Shown piece by piece: positions 32,991-40,740 of a DNA stretch of 58,996 bases. This DNA is from Elusimicrobiota bacterium. GTDB taxonomy: Bacteria; Elusimicrobiota; Elusimicrobia; UBA1565. Location of the stretch: positions 117,291 through 176,286 of the forward strand of contig DMEZ01000014.1 of assembly GCA_003450735.1 (NCBI GenBank), read 5' to 3'. The notes below the pieces were generated by a model, which searched no databases, was not told where the DNA came from, and saw nothing but the letters and a program-made list of their open reading frames with translations. Numbering within the stretch: the first letter of the stretch is position 1; the number at the start of each line of letters is the position of its first letter. The translations under genes were made by a program, and so were the position numbers.

Positions 32991-34239
32991 AACGCAGGAC
33001 CCGGAGCTGTACCAGGCGATCCAGAACGAGACGCGGCGCCAGGCCGACAACCTCGAGCTCATCGCGTCGGAGAACTATGTCTCCCCGGCGGTGCTCGAGG
33101 CCCAGGGCTCGGTGCTGACCAACAAGTACGCCGAGGGCTATCCCGGCAAGCGCTATTACGGCGGCTGCGAATTCGTGGACGTCGCCGAGACCCTGGCCAT
33201 CGAGCGGGCCAAGAAGCTCTTCGCGGCCGAGCACGCCAACGTCCAGCCCCATTCCGGCACCCAGGCCAACATCGCCGTCTACCTCTCGGTGCTCAAGCCG
33301 GGCGACACCATCCTCGGCCTCAACCTGGCCCACGGCGGGCACCTCTCCCACGGCCACCCCCTGAACTTCTCGGGGATGTTCTTCAAGATCATCGCCATGA
33401 ACGTCCGCAAGGAGGACGAGCTCCTCGACTACGAGGAGGCCGAGGGCCTGGTCGCCCAGCACAAGCCCAAGATGATCCTGGCGGGCGCCTCCAACTACTC
33501 CCGGGTCTTCGACTGGGAGCGCTTCAAGAAGATGGCCGACTCGGTGGGCGCCTACTTCGCCACCGACATCGCGCACTACGCCGGCCTCATCGCCGCCGGG
33601 GTCTACCCCTCCCCCGTCCCGCACGCCGACTTCGTGACGACCACGACCCACAAGACCCTGCGCGGCCCCCGCGGAGGCATGATCCTCTCCCGGGAGGCCC
33701 ACGCCAAGGCCCTCGACCGGACCCTGTTCCCCGGGACGCAGGGCGGCCCCCTGATGCATGCCATCGCCGCCAAGGCCGTCTGCTTCGGCGAGGCCCTCAA
33801 GCCCGAGTTCAAGGACTATCAGCGGCGGATCGTGGCCAACGCCCGCCGCCTGGCCAAGGCCCTGCATGACCGGGGCCTTCGCATCGTCTCGGGCGGGACG
33901 GACTGCCACCTGTTCTCGGTCGACCTGCGCCCCAAGAACGTGACGGGCAAGGAGGCCGAACTCACCCTCGACAAGGCGGGCATCACGGTCAACAAGAACG
34001 CCATCCCCTACGATCCCCAGAAGCCCATGATCGCCAGCGGCATCCGCCTCGGCACGCCCGCGGTCACCACCCGGGGCATGGGGGAGCGCGAGATGGACGA
34101 GATCGCCGAGCTCATCGACGACGCCCTCCAGCGCCGGACCGACGAGACGGCGCTCAAGGACATCCGCGGCAAGGTCCGGGCCCTGACGGGGCGCTTCCCC
34201 ATCTACCAGGACCTGCTCGACACGGCGGCCGTCCGCTGA
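32977..34239 (+). CDS. glyA: Serine hydroxymethyltransferase
   Basis: 420 residues. PLP enzyme that interconverts serine and glycine and charges tetrahydrofolate with one-carbon units. Family motifs: LELIASENYVSPAVLEAQGS near the start, NKYAEGYPGKRYYGGCEFVD, HSGTQANIAVYLSVLKPGD, the PLP lysine in TTTTHKTLRGPRGGM (about residue 228), and GIRLGTPAVTTRGMGEREM near the end. The ATG lies inside the phosphatase gene. The start of mtnP is two bases past the stop. Likely cytosolic, housekeeping. Confidence 0.97.
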   Translation: MQNLRTQDPELYQAIQNETRRQADNLELIASENYVSPAVLEAQGSVLTNKYAEGYPGKRYYGGCEFVDVAETLAIERAKKLFAAEHANVQPHSGTQANIAVYLSVLKPGDTILGLNLAHGGHLSHGHPLNFSGMFFKIIAMNVRKEDELLDYEEAEGLVAQHKPKMILAGASNYSRVFDWERFKKMADSVGAYFATDIAHYAGLIAAGVYPSPVPHADFVTTTTHKTLRGPRGGMILSREAHAKALDRTLFPGTQGGPLMHAIAAKAVCFGEALKPEFKDYQRRIVANARRLAKALHDRGLRIVSGGTDCHLFSVDLRPKNVTGKEAELTLDKAGITVNKNAIPYDPQKPMIASGIRLGTPAVTTRGMGEREMDEIAELIDDALQRRTDETALKDIRGKVRALTGRFPIYQDLLDTAAVR

Positions 34240-34241
34240 GC

Positions 34242-35102
34242 GTGGACAAGGCCCGGATCGCCGTCATCGGAGGCTCCGGCCTCTACCGGATGAAGGGCCT
34301 CGAAGGCCTAGAGGAGCGCCGCGTCGAAACGCCCTTCGGAGACCCCTCCGACGCGGTGATGCTCGGGACGGCCGCGGGGGTGCGCTGCGCCTTCCTCCCG
34401 CGCCACGGGCGCAGCCACACGCTCCTGCCCTCCGAGATCAACGCCCGGGCCAACCTCTGGGCGCTCAAGAGCCTCGGCGCGGAGATCGTGCTCTCCTTCA
34501 GCGCCGTCGGCTCGCTCCGGGAGGAGCTCGCTCCGGGGCACTTCGTCTTCCCCGACCAGCTCGTCGACGAGACGAAGGGCCGCCGCTCCACCTTCTTCGG
34601 GGACGGCATCGTGGCCCACGTGTCGTTCGCCCACCCCTTCTGCCCCGAGGTCTCCGCGCGCCTGCTCCAGGCCGCCCAGGCGCTCGGCATCCGCTCGCAC
34701 GCGGGAGGCACCCTGGCCTGCATGGAGGGCCCGGCCTTCTCGTCGCGCGCCGAGTCCCAGACGCGCCGGAAGCTTGGCTACGACCTCATCGGCATGACCG
34801 CCATCCCGGAGGCCAAGCTCGCCCGCGAGGCCGAGCTCTGCTACGCGCCGGTCTCCATGGTCACCGACTACGACTGCTGGAAGGAGGGCGAGGAGGTCAG
34901 CACGGAGAAGGTCGTGGCCGTCCTGACCGCCAACTCGGAGAACGCCCAGAGGCTGGTCGCGGCCGTCCTGCCGGAGCTCCAGAAGATGCCGCGCTCCTGC
35001 GCCTGCCCGAAGGCCCTCGAGAACGCCGTCATGACCCGGCCCGAGGCGATGCCGGAAGAGACGCGCCGGAAGCTCTCCCTGCTCCTCGAGAGGCGCCGCT
35101 AG
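34242..35102 (+). CDS. mtnP: S-methyl-5'-thioadenosine phosphorylase (MTAP/PNP family)
   Basis: 286 residues from GTG 34242. VIGGSGLYRMKGLEG, LPRHGRSHTLLPSEINARAN, the NLWALKSLGAEIVLSFSAVG segment, GGTLACMEGPAFSSRAES and IGMTAIPEAKLAREAELCYA match MTAP, with SMVTDYDCWKEGEE supplying the purine-site Asp. It splits methylthioadenosine to adenine and methylthioribose-1-phosphate in methionine salvage. The related 6-oxopurine enzyme or S-methylthioinosine phosphorylase is possible; substrate-specific residues cannot be settled by eye. Placed two bases after glyA. Confidence 0.9.
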   Translation: MDKARIAVIGGSGLYRMKGLEGLEERRVETPFGDPSDAVMLGTAAGVRCAFLPRHGRSHTLLPSEINARANLWALKSLGAEIVLSFSAVGSLREELAPGHFVFPDQLVDETKGRRSTFFGDGIVAHVSFAHPFCPEVSARLLQAAQALGIRSHAGGTLACMEGPAFSSRAESQTRRKLGYDLIGMTAIPEAKLAREAELCYAPVSMVTDYDCWKEGEEVSTEKVVAVLTANSENAQRLVAAVLPELQKMPRSCACPKALENAVMTRPEAMPEETRRKLSLLLERRR

Positions 35103-35113
35103 AGAGGACCCCC

Positions 35114-35632
35114 ATGGCGAAACCCATCAGCAAGAAGTACCGGAAGCTCATCGAGACGGCCAAAGCGGCCCGCAAGAAGGCCTACAGCCCCTACTCCCGG
35201 TACCAGGTCGGCGCGGCGGTGCTGACCGAGTCGGGCCGGATCTACTCCGGAGCGAACATGGAGAACGCCTCCTACGGCCTGTGCATGTGCGCCGAGCGCG
35301 TCGCCATCGCCAACGCCGTCACGCGGGGCGAAAAGGTCCTCCAGGCGGTCTGCGTGGTCGGCAAGAAGGCCCGCCCCTGCGGGGCCTGCCGCCAGGTCAT
35401 GCTCGAGTTCAGCACCAAGGAGACCGAGCTCCTGATGGTGGACATCGACCCCAACGCGCGCCGCGACACGGTGATCCGGACCCGGGTGTACTCCATGCTG
35501 CCCAACCCCTTCGACCCGTTCGAATCCGGCATGCTGCCGCAGCACCCTCAGAATCTGCTCAGGCGCCGCAAGTCCCCTCAGCCCCGCCGCAAGCGCCGCT
35601 CCAGGCCGGTCCATAGAGAGGTCTCCCGATGA
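35114..35632 (+). CDS. cdd: Cytidine deaminase
   Basis: 172 residues. Zinc site: C59-A-E61 (GLCMCAERVAIANAV) and P88-C-G-A-C92 (ARPCGACRQVMLEF), the homotetrameric Cdd layout; YSPYSRYQVGAAVLTESG and GANMENASYG are also typical. It deaminates cytidine and deoxycytidine. Family proteins are ~130 residues; here a basic, Pro-rich tail of ~35 residues (LLRRRKSPQPRRKRRSRPVH) follows, which may be an RNA contact or just read-out sequence before the overlapping next start (ATGA). The 11-base gap after mtnP includes GAGAGGA as ribosome site. Confidence 0.92.
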   Translation: MAKPISKKYRKLIETAKAARKKAYSPYSRYQVGAAVLTESGRIYSGANMENASYGLCMCAERVAIANAVTRGEKVLQAVCVVGKKARPCGACRQVMLEFSTKETELLMVDIDPNARRDTVIRTRVYSMLPNPFDPFESGMLPQHPQNLLRRRKSPQPRRKRRSRPVHREVSR

Positions 35633-36009
35633 ACGGACAGGATAAGGTGAAGGACGTGATCCGCTGGGCCCGCGGCACGGACCTGGCCGAAGTCGCCTAT
35701 CAGCGGGACGGGGAGAACGTGGAGTTCCGCCTCGAGGGCGCCCCTCCCGCCCTGCCCCCCATGCCGGCCTGCTCCCTGATCCCCGGCCGCTCGCCCACGG
35801 TGGGCCTGTTCCGGGCCAGCGCGCTGGGATCCGCGGCCAAGCTGGAGCAGGGCCGCCAGGTGTCCGAAGGCGAGCTCCTCGGCCATGTGGAGATCGGCGT
35901 CAAGAACGAGCCGGTCAAGGCCCCCGCCTCGGGCAAGCTCGTCTCGGTGCTCATCGAGGACGGCCATCCCGTCCAGTACGGCCAGGCGCTCTTCTTCGTC
36001 CAACCGTGA
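35629..36009 (+). CDS. BCCP-like biotinyl/lipoyl-domain protein, altered modification motif
   Basis: 126 residues, short for AccB (~150-180). The N-terminal 40 residues resemble the helix-strand start of BCCP (VKDVIRWARGTDLAEVAYQR; VEFRLEG), a Pro-rich linker follows, and the C-terminal ~75 form a biotinyl domain, including VKAPASGKLVSVLIEDGHPV and YGQALFFVQP. In BCCP the biotinylated lysine sits in E-A-M-K-M; here the hairpin reads VEIGVKNEPVKAP. Lys92 is present, but both flanking Met are replaced (V-K-N). It may still be biotinylated as a divergent AccB, or be an unmodified subunit. accC lies one gene downstream. Confidence 0.8.
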   Translation: MNGQDKVKDVIRWARGTDLAEVAYQRDGENVEFRLEGAPPALPPMPACSLIPGRSPTVGLFRASALGSAAKLEQGRQVSEGELLGHVEIGVKNEPVKAPASGKLVSVLIEDGHPVQYGQALFFVQP

Positions 36010-36030
36010 TGGGGGCGATGGACCGCTGAC

Positions 36031-38187
36031 GTGGCCCAGAAACCCTCCATCCTGAGGTGCTCCAAGTGCGGCAAGGCGGTCGCCACGGAGACCCCCAAGT
36101 GCCCCGCGTGCGGCAACCGGGTCGTCAAGATCTGCGGCGCCTGCGCCTTCGCCAACTCGGCGGCCAAGAACTACTGCGACTCCTGCGGAGAGCCGCTCAA
36201 GCTCGCCTCCCAGCTGCCTCCGGAGCCGGTGAAGCCGCCTCCGCAAGCGGCCCCGCCTCCCAGGGAAGCGCCGCCGCCGCCGCCCAAGGCCGAGCCCCCG
36301 AAGGAAGCGCCACCTCCCCCGTCGACGCCCAAGCCGCCCGCGCTCATCCTGCCCCGGGAGGCCCTGCTCCCTCCGCCCAAGGGTGCCAAGCTGTTCTCCG
36401 ACAAGAAGATCCTCCCCAAACCGGAAGCGGTCGAGAAGAAGGAACTCCCCTCCGTTCCGGCGAAAGCGGAATCGCCTCCGCCGAGCCCGGAGAAGCCCGC
36501 GCCCGAAAAGCCGAAGCCCTCGGCAGAGGCGAAGACGGACCCCGCCCCTCCGGCGAGCACGGGCAAGCCGGATCTTGAGAAGAAGCCGGATCCGCCCCCG
36601 AAGACGGCGGCGCCCGAGCCGCCGCCCCCTTCGGCGAGCGGTGAACGAACAGCGCCTCCGAGGACGGCGGCGCCCGAGCCGCCGCTCACGCTCAAGGCGG
36701 AGCTCAGGAAGGACGAGGCGCCGCCGAAGCCCCCGCCTCCTGCGGCCGACAAAGCGGCCGAGGAGCCGCCGAAGGAGAGGCCGCGGCATCCCGACCTGGA
36801 GCTCCCCAAGACCGGCATCATCCGCATGTCCGACCGGCCCAAGGAGGAGGTCGACTCGATGCTCCGCAAGCTGGGCATCGGCCCTCTCCCTGAACCTCCG
36901 AAGAAGGAGCCTCCCAAGGCGGAGATCCGCCGCCGAGAGCCCCAACCCCCGCCCAAGCCGCCGGCTCCTGCGGCCGACAGAGCGGCCGAGGAGCCGCATA
37001 AAAAAGAGTACCGCCACGGGCCGCCCGCCAAGCCCGTCGCCTCGACCATGCTGGGGCTGATGCTCTTCCTCATCACCGCCGGGCTCTACGCGGCCTACTG
37101 GTGGCATTTCAAGCACAACCCGAAGACCAAGCTCATCCGCACGGCGACGCGCTACCTCAGCGCCCTGCAGGCCGGCGACGCCGAAGCGGCCTACGGGCTC
37201 CTCTCCCAGGCCGCCCGCAACGACGTGACCCTCGACGACCTCAAGCGCTTCATGCCGCCCACCGGCTGGTCGTTCGAGCCGTCCTCCGTCTCCATCGAGT
37301 CCCAGGAGGAGAACTGGGCCCTCATCAACTGCGAGACGCGCAGCTCCGGGTCGTCCGAGAAGGACCGCCTCGAGTTCATCCTGGAGGGCGGGCGCTGGCT
37401 GAGGGCCTACGACTGGCCCCTGCTCGCCAGAGCCGAGCAGGCCATCGACGACGGCGACTACGCGGCCGCCGACCAGGCCGCCCGGAAGGCCGCGGTGGTC
37501 GACCCGCACGGCGCCCTCGCCCGCTACTACCTGTGCGAGTCGGCCTACTACCGGCAGAGCCCCCAGGAGGCCCTCACCGAGTGCCGCCTGACCGCCGACC
37601 TCGCCGCGAAATCCCGCGCCGTTCTCGACGACGCCAACCAGTTCCACCTGCACTCGATCCTGGCCGACCTCTACAAGAACCAGCTAGAGAAGCCCGACTT
37701 CGTCGAGGCGGTCCGGGAGTACGGGCTTCTGCTGACCCTGCCTCGCCTCGAGGCCGCCCAGCGCTGCGACATCCTGCTCGCGCGCGCCGACGCCCGGGCC
37801 CTGTCCGGCGACACGGCCACCGCGACCAAGGACTACCAGGACGCCGGCGGGGTCTGCGCGAGCGAGGACGACCTCGGCTACGCCCGCGCCGCCACGCGCA
37901 TCTTCTCGGGCCAAGCCGGCTCCGAGGCCATCGAGTTCGTCAAGCGCCACCGCATGCCCGACGACAGCACCACGGTCATCGAGTGGCGGGAGGAGGCCCG
38001 CAAGGAGCTCCTCGACAAGTTCAAGAGCCAGGGCGCAAAACTCAAGCCCGCCCCCGATGCCTGGGCCTTCGAGCACCTGGGCGGGTCGAACTACAAGGTC
38101 ACCGCGCGCACCGCCGACGTCGAGATCCTCTCCGCGCAGGTCGACCTCTGGAACCAGAAGGCCAAGGTGGATTTCCATGTTCAGTAA
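36031..38187 (+). CDS. Double zinc-ribbon / proline-rich / one-TM protein between accB-like and accC
   Basis: 718 residues from GTG 36031. Two zinc ribbons at the N-terminus (Cys 10, 13, 24, 27 and 35, 38, 49, 52), a Pro/Lys/Glu/Ala-rich linker with internal repeats (about 60-335; TAAPEPP twice, PAAD[KR]AAEEP twice), one membrane span (about 339-362, MLGLMLFLITAGLYAAYW), then a region outside the membrane: a nuclear-transport-factor-like start (ATRYLSALQAGDAEAAYGLL) and TPR-like helices (about 440-620). The last ~88 residues begin AIEFVKRHRMPDDS and resemble the C-terminal domain of the GYF protein at 5277-7838. No family name known. Its insertion between accB-like and accC is odd; its ribbons suggest a regulatory scaffold. 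It overlaps accC by 11 bases. Confidence 0.85.
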   Translation: MAQKPSILRCSKCGKAVATETPKCPACGNRVVKICGACAFANSAAKNYCDSCGEPLKLASQLPPEPVKPPPQAAPPPREAPPPPPKAEPPKEAPPPPSTPKPPALILPREALLPPPKGAKLFSDKKILPKPEAVEKKELPSVPAKAESPPPSPEKPAPEKPKPSAEAKTDPAPPASTGKPDLEKKPDPPPKTAAPEPPPPSASGERTAPPRTAAPEPPLTLKAELRKDEAPPKPPPPAADKAAEEPPKERPRHPDLELPKTGIIRMSDRPKEEVDSMLRKLGIGPLPEPPKKEPPKAEIRRREPQPPPKPPAPAADRAAEEPHKKEYRHGPPAKPVASTMLGLMLFLITAGLYAAYWWHFKHNPKTKLIRTATRYLSALQAGDAEAAYGLLSQAARNDVTLDDLKRFMPPTGWSFEPSSVSIESQEENWALINCETRSSGSSEKDRLEFILEGGRWLRAYDWPLLARAEQAIDDGDYAAADQAARKAAVVDPHGALARYYLCESAYYRQSPQEALTECRLTADLAAKSRAVLDDANQFHLHSILADLYKNQLEKPDFVEAVREYGLLLTLPRLEAAQRCDILLARADARALSGDTATATKDYQDAGGVCASEDDLGYARAATRIFSGQAGSEAIEFVKRHRMPDDSTTVIEWREEARKELLDKFKSQGAKLKPAPDAWAFEHLGGSNYKVTARTADVEILSAQVDLWNQKAKVDFHVQ

Positions 38188-39559
38188 GATCCTCATCGCC
38201 AACCGCGGCGAGATCGCCGTGCGCATCCTCCGGGCCTGCCGGGAGCTCGGCATCAAGACCGTGGCCGTCTACTCCGAGGCCGACCGGGAGTCGATGCACC
38301 TGCGCCTCGCCGACGAGGCCGTCTGCATCGGGCCCTACCAGACCCGGGAAAGCTACCTCGACCAGGAGCGCATCCTCTCGGCCGCGAAGATCACCGGCGC
38401 CCAGGCGATCCACCCCGGCTACGGGTTCCTCGCCGAGAACGGCGCCTTCGCGAAGCTCTGCCGCGACCGCGGCGTCGCCTTCATCGGCCCGACGCCCGAG
38501 GCCATCTCGGCCCTCGGCCACAAGATCGCGGCGAAGAAGCTCGCCGAGAAGGCCGGGGTGCCCGTGGTCCCCGGAGCGATCGGCGAGCCCAAGGCCCTCC
38601 TCAAGGCCTCCGCGCGGGTCGGCTTCCCGGTCATGGTCAAGGCGGCCTCGGGCGGCGGCGGCAAGGGCCTGCGCCTGGTCCGGGATCCCAAGCTCCTCGC
38701 CTCCGAGCTAGAGAAGGCCGGCGCCGAATCCCTGGCGGCTTTCGGGGACAAGACGCTCTACCTGGAGAAGTGCATCGAGCACCCCCGGCACGTGGAGATC
38801 CAGATCTGCGCCGACACGCGCGGCGCGGTGGCCGCGATGGTAGAGCGGGACTGCACCGTCCAGCGCCGCCACCAGAAGCTCATCGAGGAGTCCCCCTCCC
38901 CGGCCGTGACCCCGGAGCTGAGGCGCAGGATGCAGGAGGCCGCCATCCGCCTCGCCAAGGCCTGCCGCTACTCGAACGTGGGCACCGTCGAGTTCCTGCT
39001 CGACACGGACGGGAGCTTCTACTTCATGGAGGTCAACACGCGCCTCCAGGTCGAGCACCCGGTGACCGAGACCGTCACGGGCCTCGACCTCGTCGTCGAG
39101 CAGATCCGCCTCGCCGCCGGCGAGCCGCTCTCCTTCAGCCAGGCGCGCGCCTCCGAGATCCGCGCCCACTCCATCGAGCACCGCATCAACGCCGAGGACC
39201 CCGACTGCGGCTTCGCCCCGCGGCCCGGCCGCATCGAGAGCCTCGAGCTGCCGGGCGGCCCCGGGGTCCGCATCGAGACCCACCTCTACCAGGGCTACAC
39301 CGTCCCCCCCACCTACGACAGCCTCATCGCGAAGCTCGTGGTGGGCGCCCCGGACCGCACCGCCGCCATCGCGCGCGCCCGCCGCGCCCTGGGCGAATTC
39401 AAGGTGGAGGGCGTCCCGACCACCATCCCCTTCCACCTCCGGGTGCTGGGCGACAAGCGCTTCGCCGACGGGGAGTTCGATACGCACTTCGCCGTCCATC
39501 TGCTGGAAGAAGGCGCCGCGGCGAAGCCGGCCAAGGTCCCGGCGGGGGCCCGAGCGTGA
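38177..39559 (+). CDS. accC: Biotin carboxylase (acetyl-CoA carboxylase subunit)
   Basis: 460 residues. MFSKILIANRGEIAVRILRA opens the biotin-carboxylase N domain. The ATP-grasp centre has KAASGGGGKGLR and ERDCTVQRRHQKLIEE; the catalytic end carries MEVNTRLQVEHPVTE and RINAEDP, then the C domain. It carboxylates biotin on BCCP, the first step of malonyl-CoA synthesis. The start lies inside the end of the zinc-ribbon gene, so expression is coupled. The usual accB-accC junction is interrupted by that gene. The carboxyltransferase genes accA/accD are not in the window. Confidence 0.96.
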   Translation: MFSKILIANRGEIAVRILRACRELGIKTVAVYSEADRESMHLRLADEAVCIGPYQTRESYLDQERILSAAKITGAQAIHPGYGFLAENGAFAKLCRDRGVAFIGPTPEAISALGHKIAAKKLAEKAGVPVVPGAIGEPKALLKASARVGFPVMVKAASGGGGKGLRLVRDPKLLASELEKAGAESLAAFGDKTLYLEKCIEHPRHVEIQICADTRGAVAAMVERDCTVQRRHQKLIEESPSPAVTPELRRRMQEAAIRLAKACRYSNVGTVEFLLDTDGSFYFMEVNTRLQVEHPVTETVTGLDLVVEQIRLAAGEPLSFSQARASEIRAHSIEHRINAEDPDCGFAPRPGRIESLELPGGPGVRIETHLYQGYTVPPTYDSLIAKLVVGAPDRTAAIARARRALGEFKVEGVPTTIPFHLRVLGDKRFADGEFDTHFAVHLLEEGAAAKPAKVPAGARA

Positions 39560-40146
39560 AGGCGGAAGCGTTCCTCAAGGCCCGCCTGCAGGAGAGCTCC
39601 CGGGTCATCAAGGAAACCGCCGAGCAGGCCGCGCTGGCCGCGAAGATGGGCGAAGTCCTCCTCGCGGCCCTGCGCCGCGGCAACAAGGTCCTCACCTTCG
39701 GCAACGGCGGCTCCGCCTGCGACGCGCAGAACTTCGCCGACGAGCTGGTCGGCCGCTTCGAGAGGAGCCGCCCGCCGCTGGCGGCGCTGTCTTTGACGGT
39801 GAACTCCTCCGATCTCACCGCCATCTCCAACGACTTCGGCTTCGCGCACGTCTTCGAGCGCCAGCTCGAGGCGCACGCCAAGCCGGGCGACGTCGCCGTG
39901 GCGATCTCGACGAGCGGCAACTCGGAGAACGTTTTGCTGGCCGCGAAGAAGGCCAAGGCCCTGGGCTTGGATCTGCTGGGCTTCTCCGGCGGGACGGGCG
40001 GGAAGCTCAAGCCCCTCTGCGACCTCTGCTTCTGCGTGCCCTCCCGCACGGTCGCCCACATCCAGGAGGCCCACATCGCCCTCATCCAGGCCCTCTGCGG
40101 CCTCATCGAGGAGACGCTCTTCCCGGATGCGCCCAAGACCCACTAA
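39556..40146 (+). CDS. gmhA: Phosphoheptose isomerase-like SIS protein (GmhA/DiaA family)
   Basis: 196 residues from GTG 39556 (GTGA overlap with accC). SIS fold: TFGNGGSACDAQNFADELVG, LTVNSSDLTAISNDFGFAHV, AISTSGNSENVLLAAKKAKA and HIQEAHIALIQALCGLIEE. GmhA isomerises sedoheptulose-7-phosphate toward lipopolysaccharide heptose. The family zinc ligands (His in DAQH-F and His in the last helix) are Asn and Gln here, so activity may be zinc-independent, altered, or lost; a DiaA-like role in replication control is the alternative. The following rfaE2 supports the heptose pathway. It overlaps rfaE2 by 20 bases. Confidence 0.85.
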   Translation: MKAEAFLKARLQESSRVIKETAEQAALAAKMGEVLLAALRRGNKVLTFGNGGSACDAQNFADELVGRFERSRPPLAALSLTVNSSDLTAISNDFGFAHVFERQLEAHAKPGDVAVAISTSGNSENVLLAAKKAKALGLDLLGFSGGTGGKLKPLCDLCFCVPSRTVAHIQEAHIALIQALCGLIEETLFPDAPKTH

Positions 40147-40642
40147 GAAGGTCCTCCCCCGCTCACGCGCCCTAGCTTTGCGCCGGCGCTGGGGGCGCGA
40201 GGGCCTGAAGGTCGTCTTCACCAACGGGGTCTTCGACCTCCTCCACGCGGGCCACGCGGACCTCCTCGAGAAGGCCGCGCGCCTGGGCGAGCGGCTGGTG
40301 GTCGGGGTGAACACCGACGCCTCGGCCCGCCGGCTCGGCAAGGGGCCCGAGCGGCCCTTGAACCGCCTGGCCGACCGGGCGCGCCTGCTGGCCGCGCTGG
40401 CCTGCGTGGACGCCGTGGTGCCTTTCGGGGAAGACACGCCGGATGCGCTCCTGGCGGCGCTCAAGCCCGACGTCCTGGTCAAGGGCGCCGACTACCGCCC
40501 CTCCCAGGTGGCCGGGCGCGCCCATGCCGGGAAGGTGGTGCTCATCCCGCTCAAGAAGGGCTACTCGACCACCGCGCTCGTCGAGCGGATACGCAGGACC
40601 CTGCCCCCGCGCCTCATTAGGCGGCGCAGGGGCGGCGGATAA
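40127..40642 (+). CDS. rfaE2: D-beta-D-heptose 1-phosphate adenylyltransferase
   Basis: 171 residues. Nucleotidyltransferase with the HxGH motif in FTNGVFDLLHAGHADLLEKA, then VVGVNTDASARRLGKG, RPLNRLADRARLLAAL, DVLVKGADYRPSQVAG and the closing STTALVERI. It makes ADP-heptose for the lipopolysaccharide core, the step done by the C-terminal half of HldE. The stand-alone form implies a separate kinase (rfaE1) and epimerase elsewhere. A basic N-terminal tail (RPRPTKKVLPRSRALALRRR) precedes the domain. Last gene of the run from 29984; no clear T-tract terminator before the fecR promoter. Confidence 0.93.
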   Translation: MRPRPTKKVLPRSRALALRRRWGREGLKVVFTNGVFDLLHAGHADLLEKAARLGERLVVGVNTDASARRLGKGPERPLNRLADRARLLAALACVDAVVPFGEDTPDALLAALKPDVLVKGADYRPSQVAGRAHAGKVVLIPLKKGYSTTALVERIRRTLPPRLIRRRRGGG

Positions 40643-40674
40643 GGAGAACGGCTTCCGCCGTAACCTAAATAGCA

Positions 40675-40703
40675 TTGCCGAGAGCCGGCCAATCAGTTAC
40701 ACT
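40675..40703 (+). promoter_or_regulatory. Promoter of the FecR-domain gene
   Basis: -35 TTGCCG (40675-40680), 17-base spacer, -10 TACACT (40698-40703). The ATG at 40741 has a good GGAGG 6 bases upstream, so the leader is about 30 bases. Confidence 0.62.
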
Positions 40704-40740
40704 TTAGCCGCGGCCCCTTGACGGGCCTTGGAGGTTTCAC

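Noticed and set aside
36383..37060. Arg/Ser/Pro-rich frame inside the zinc-ribbon gene
   Set aside because: It mirrors the Pro-rich linker in another frame and has no ribosome site or recognisable domain.
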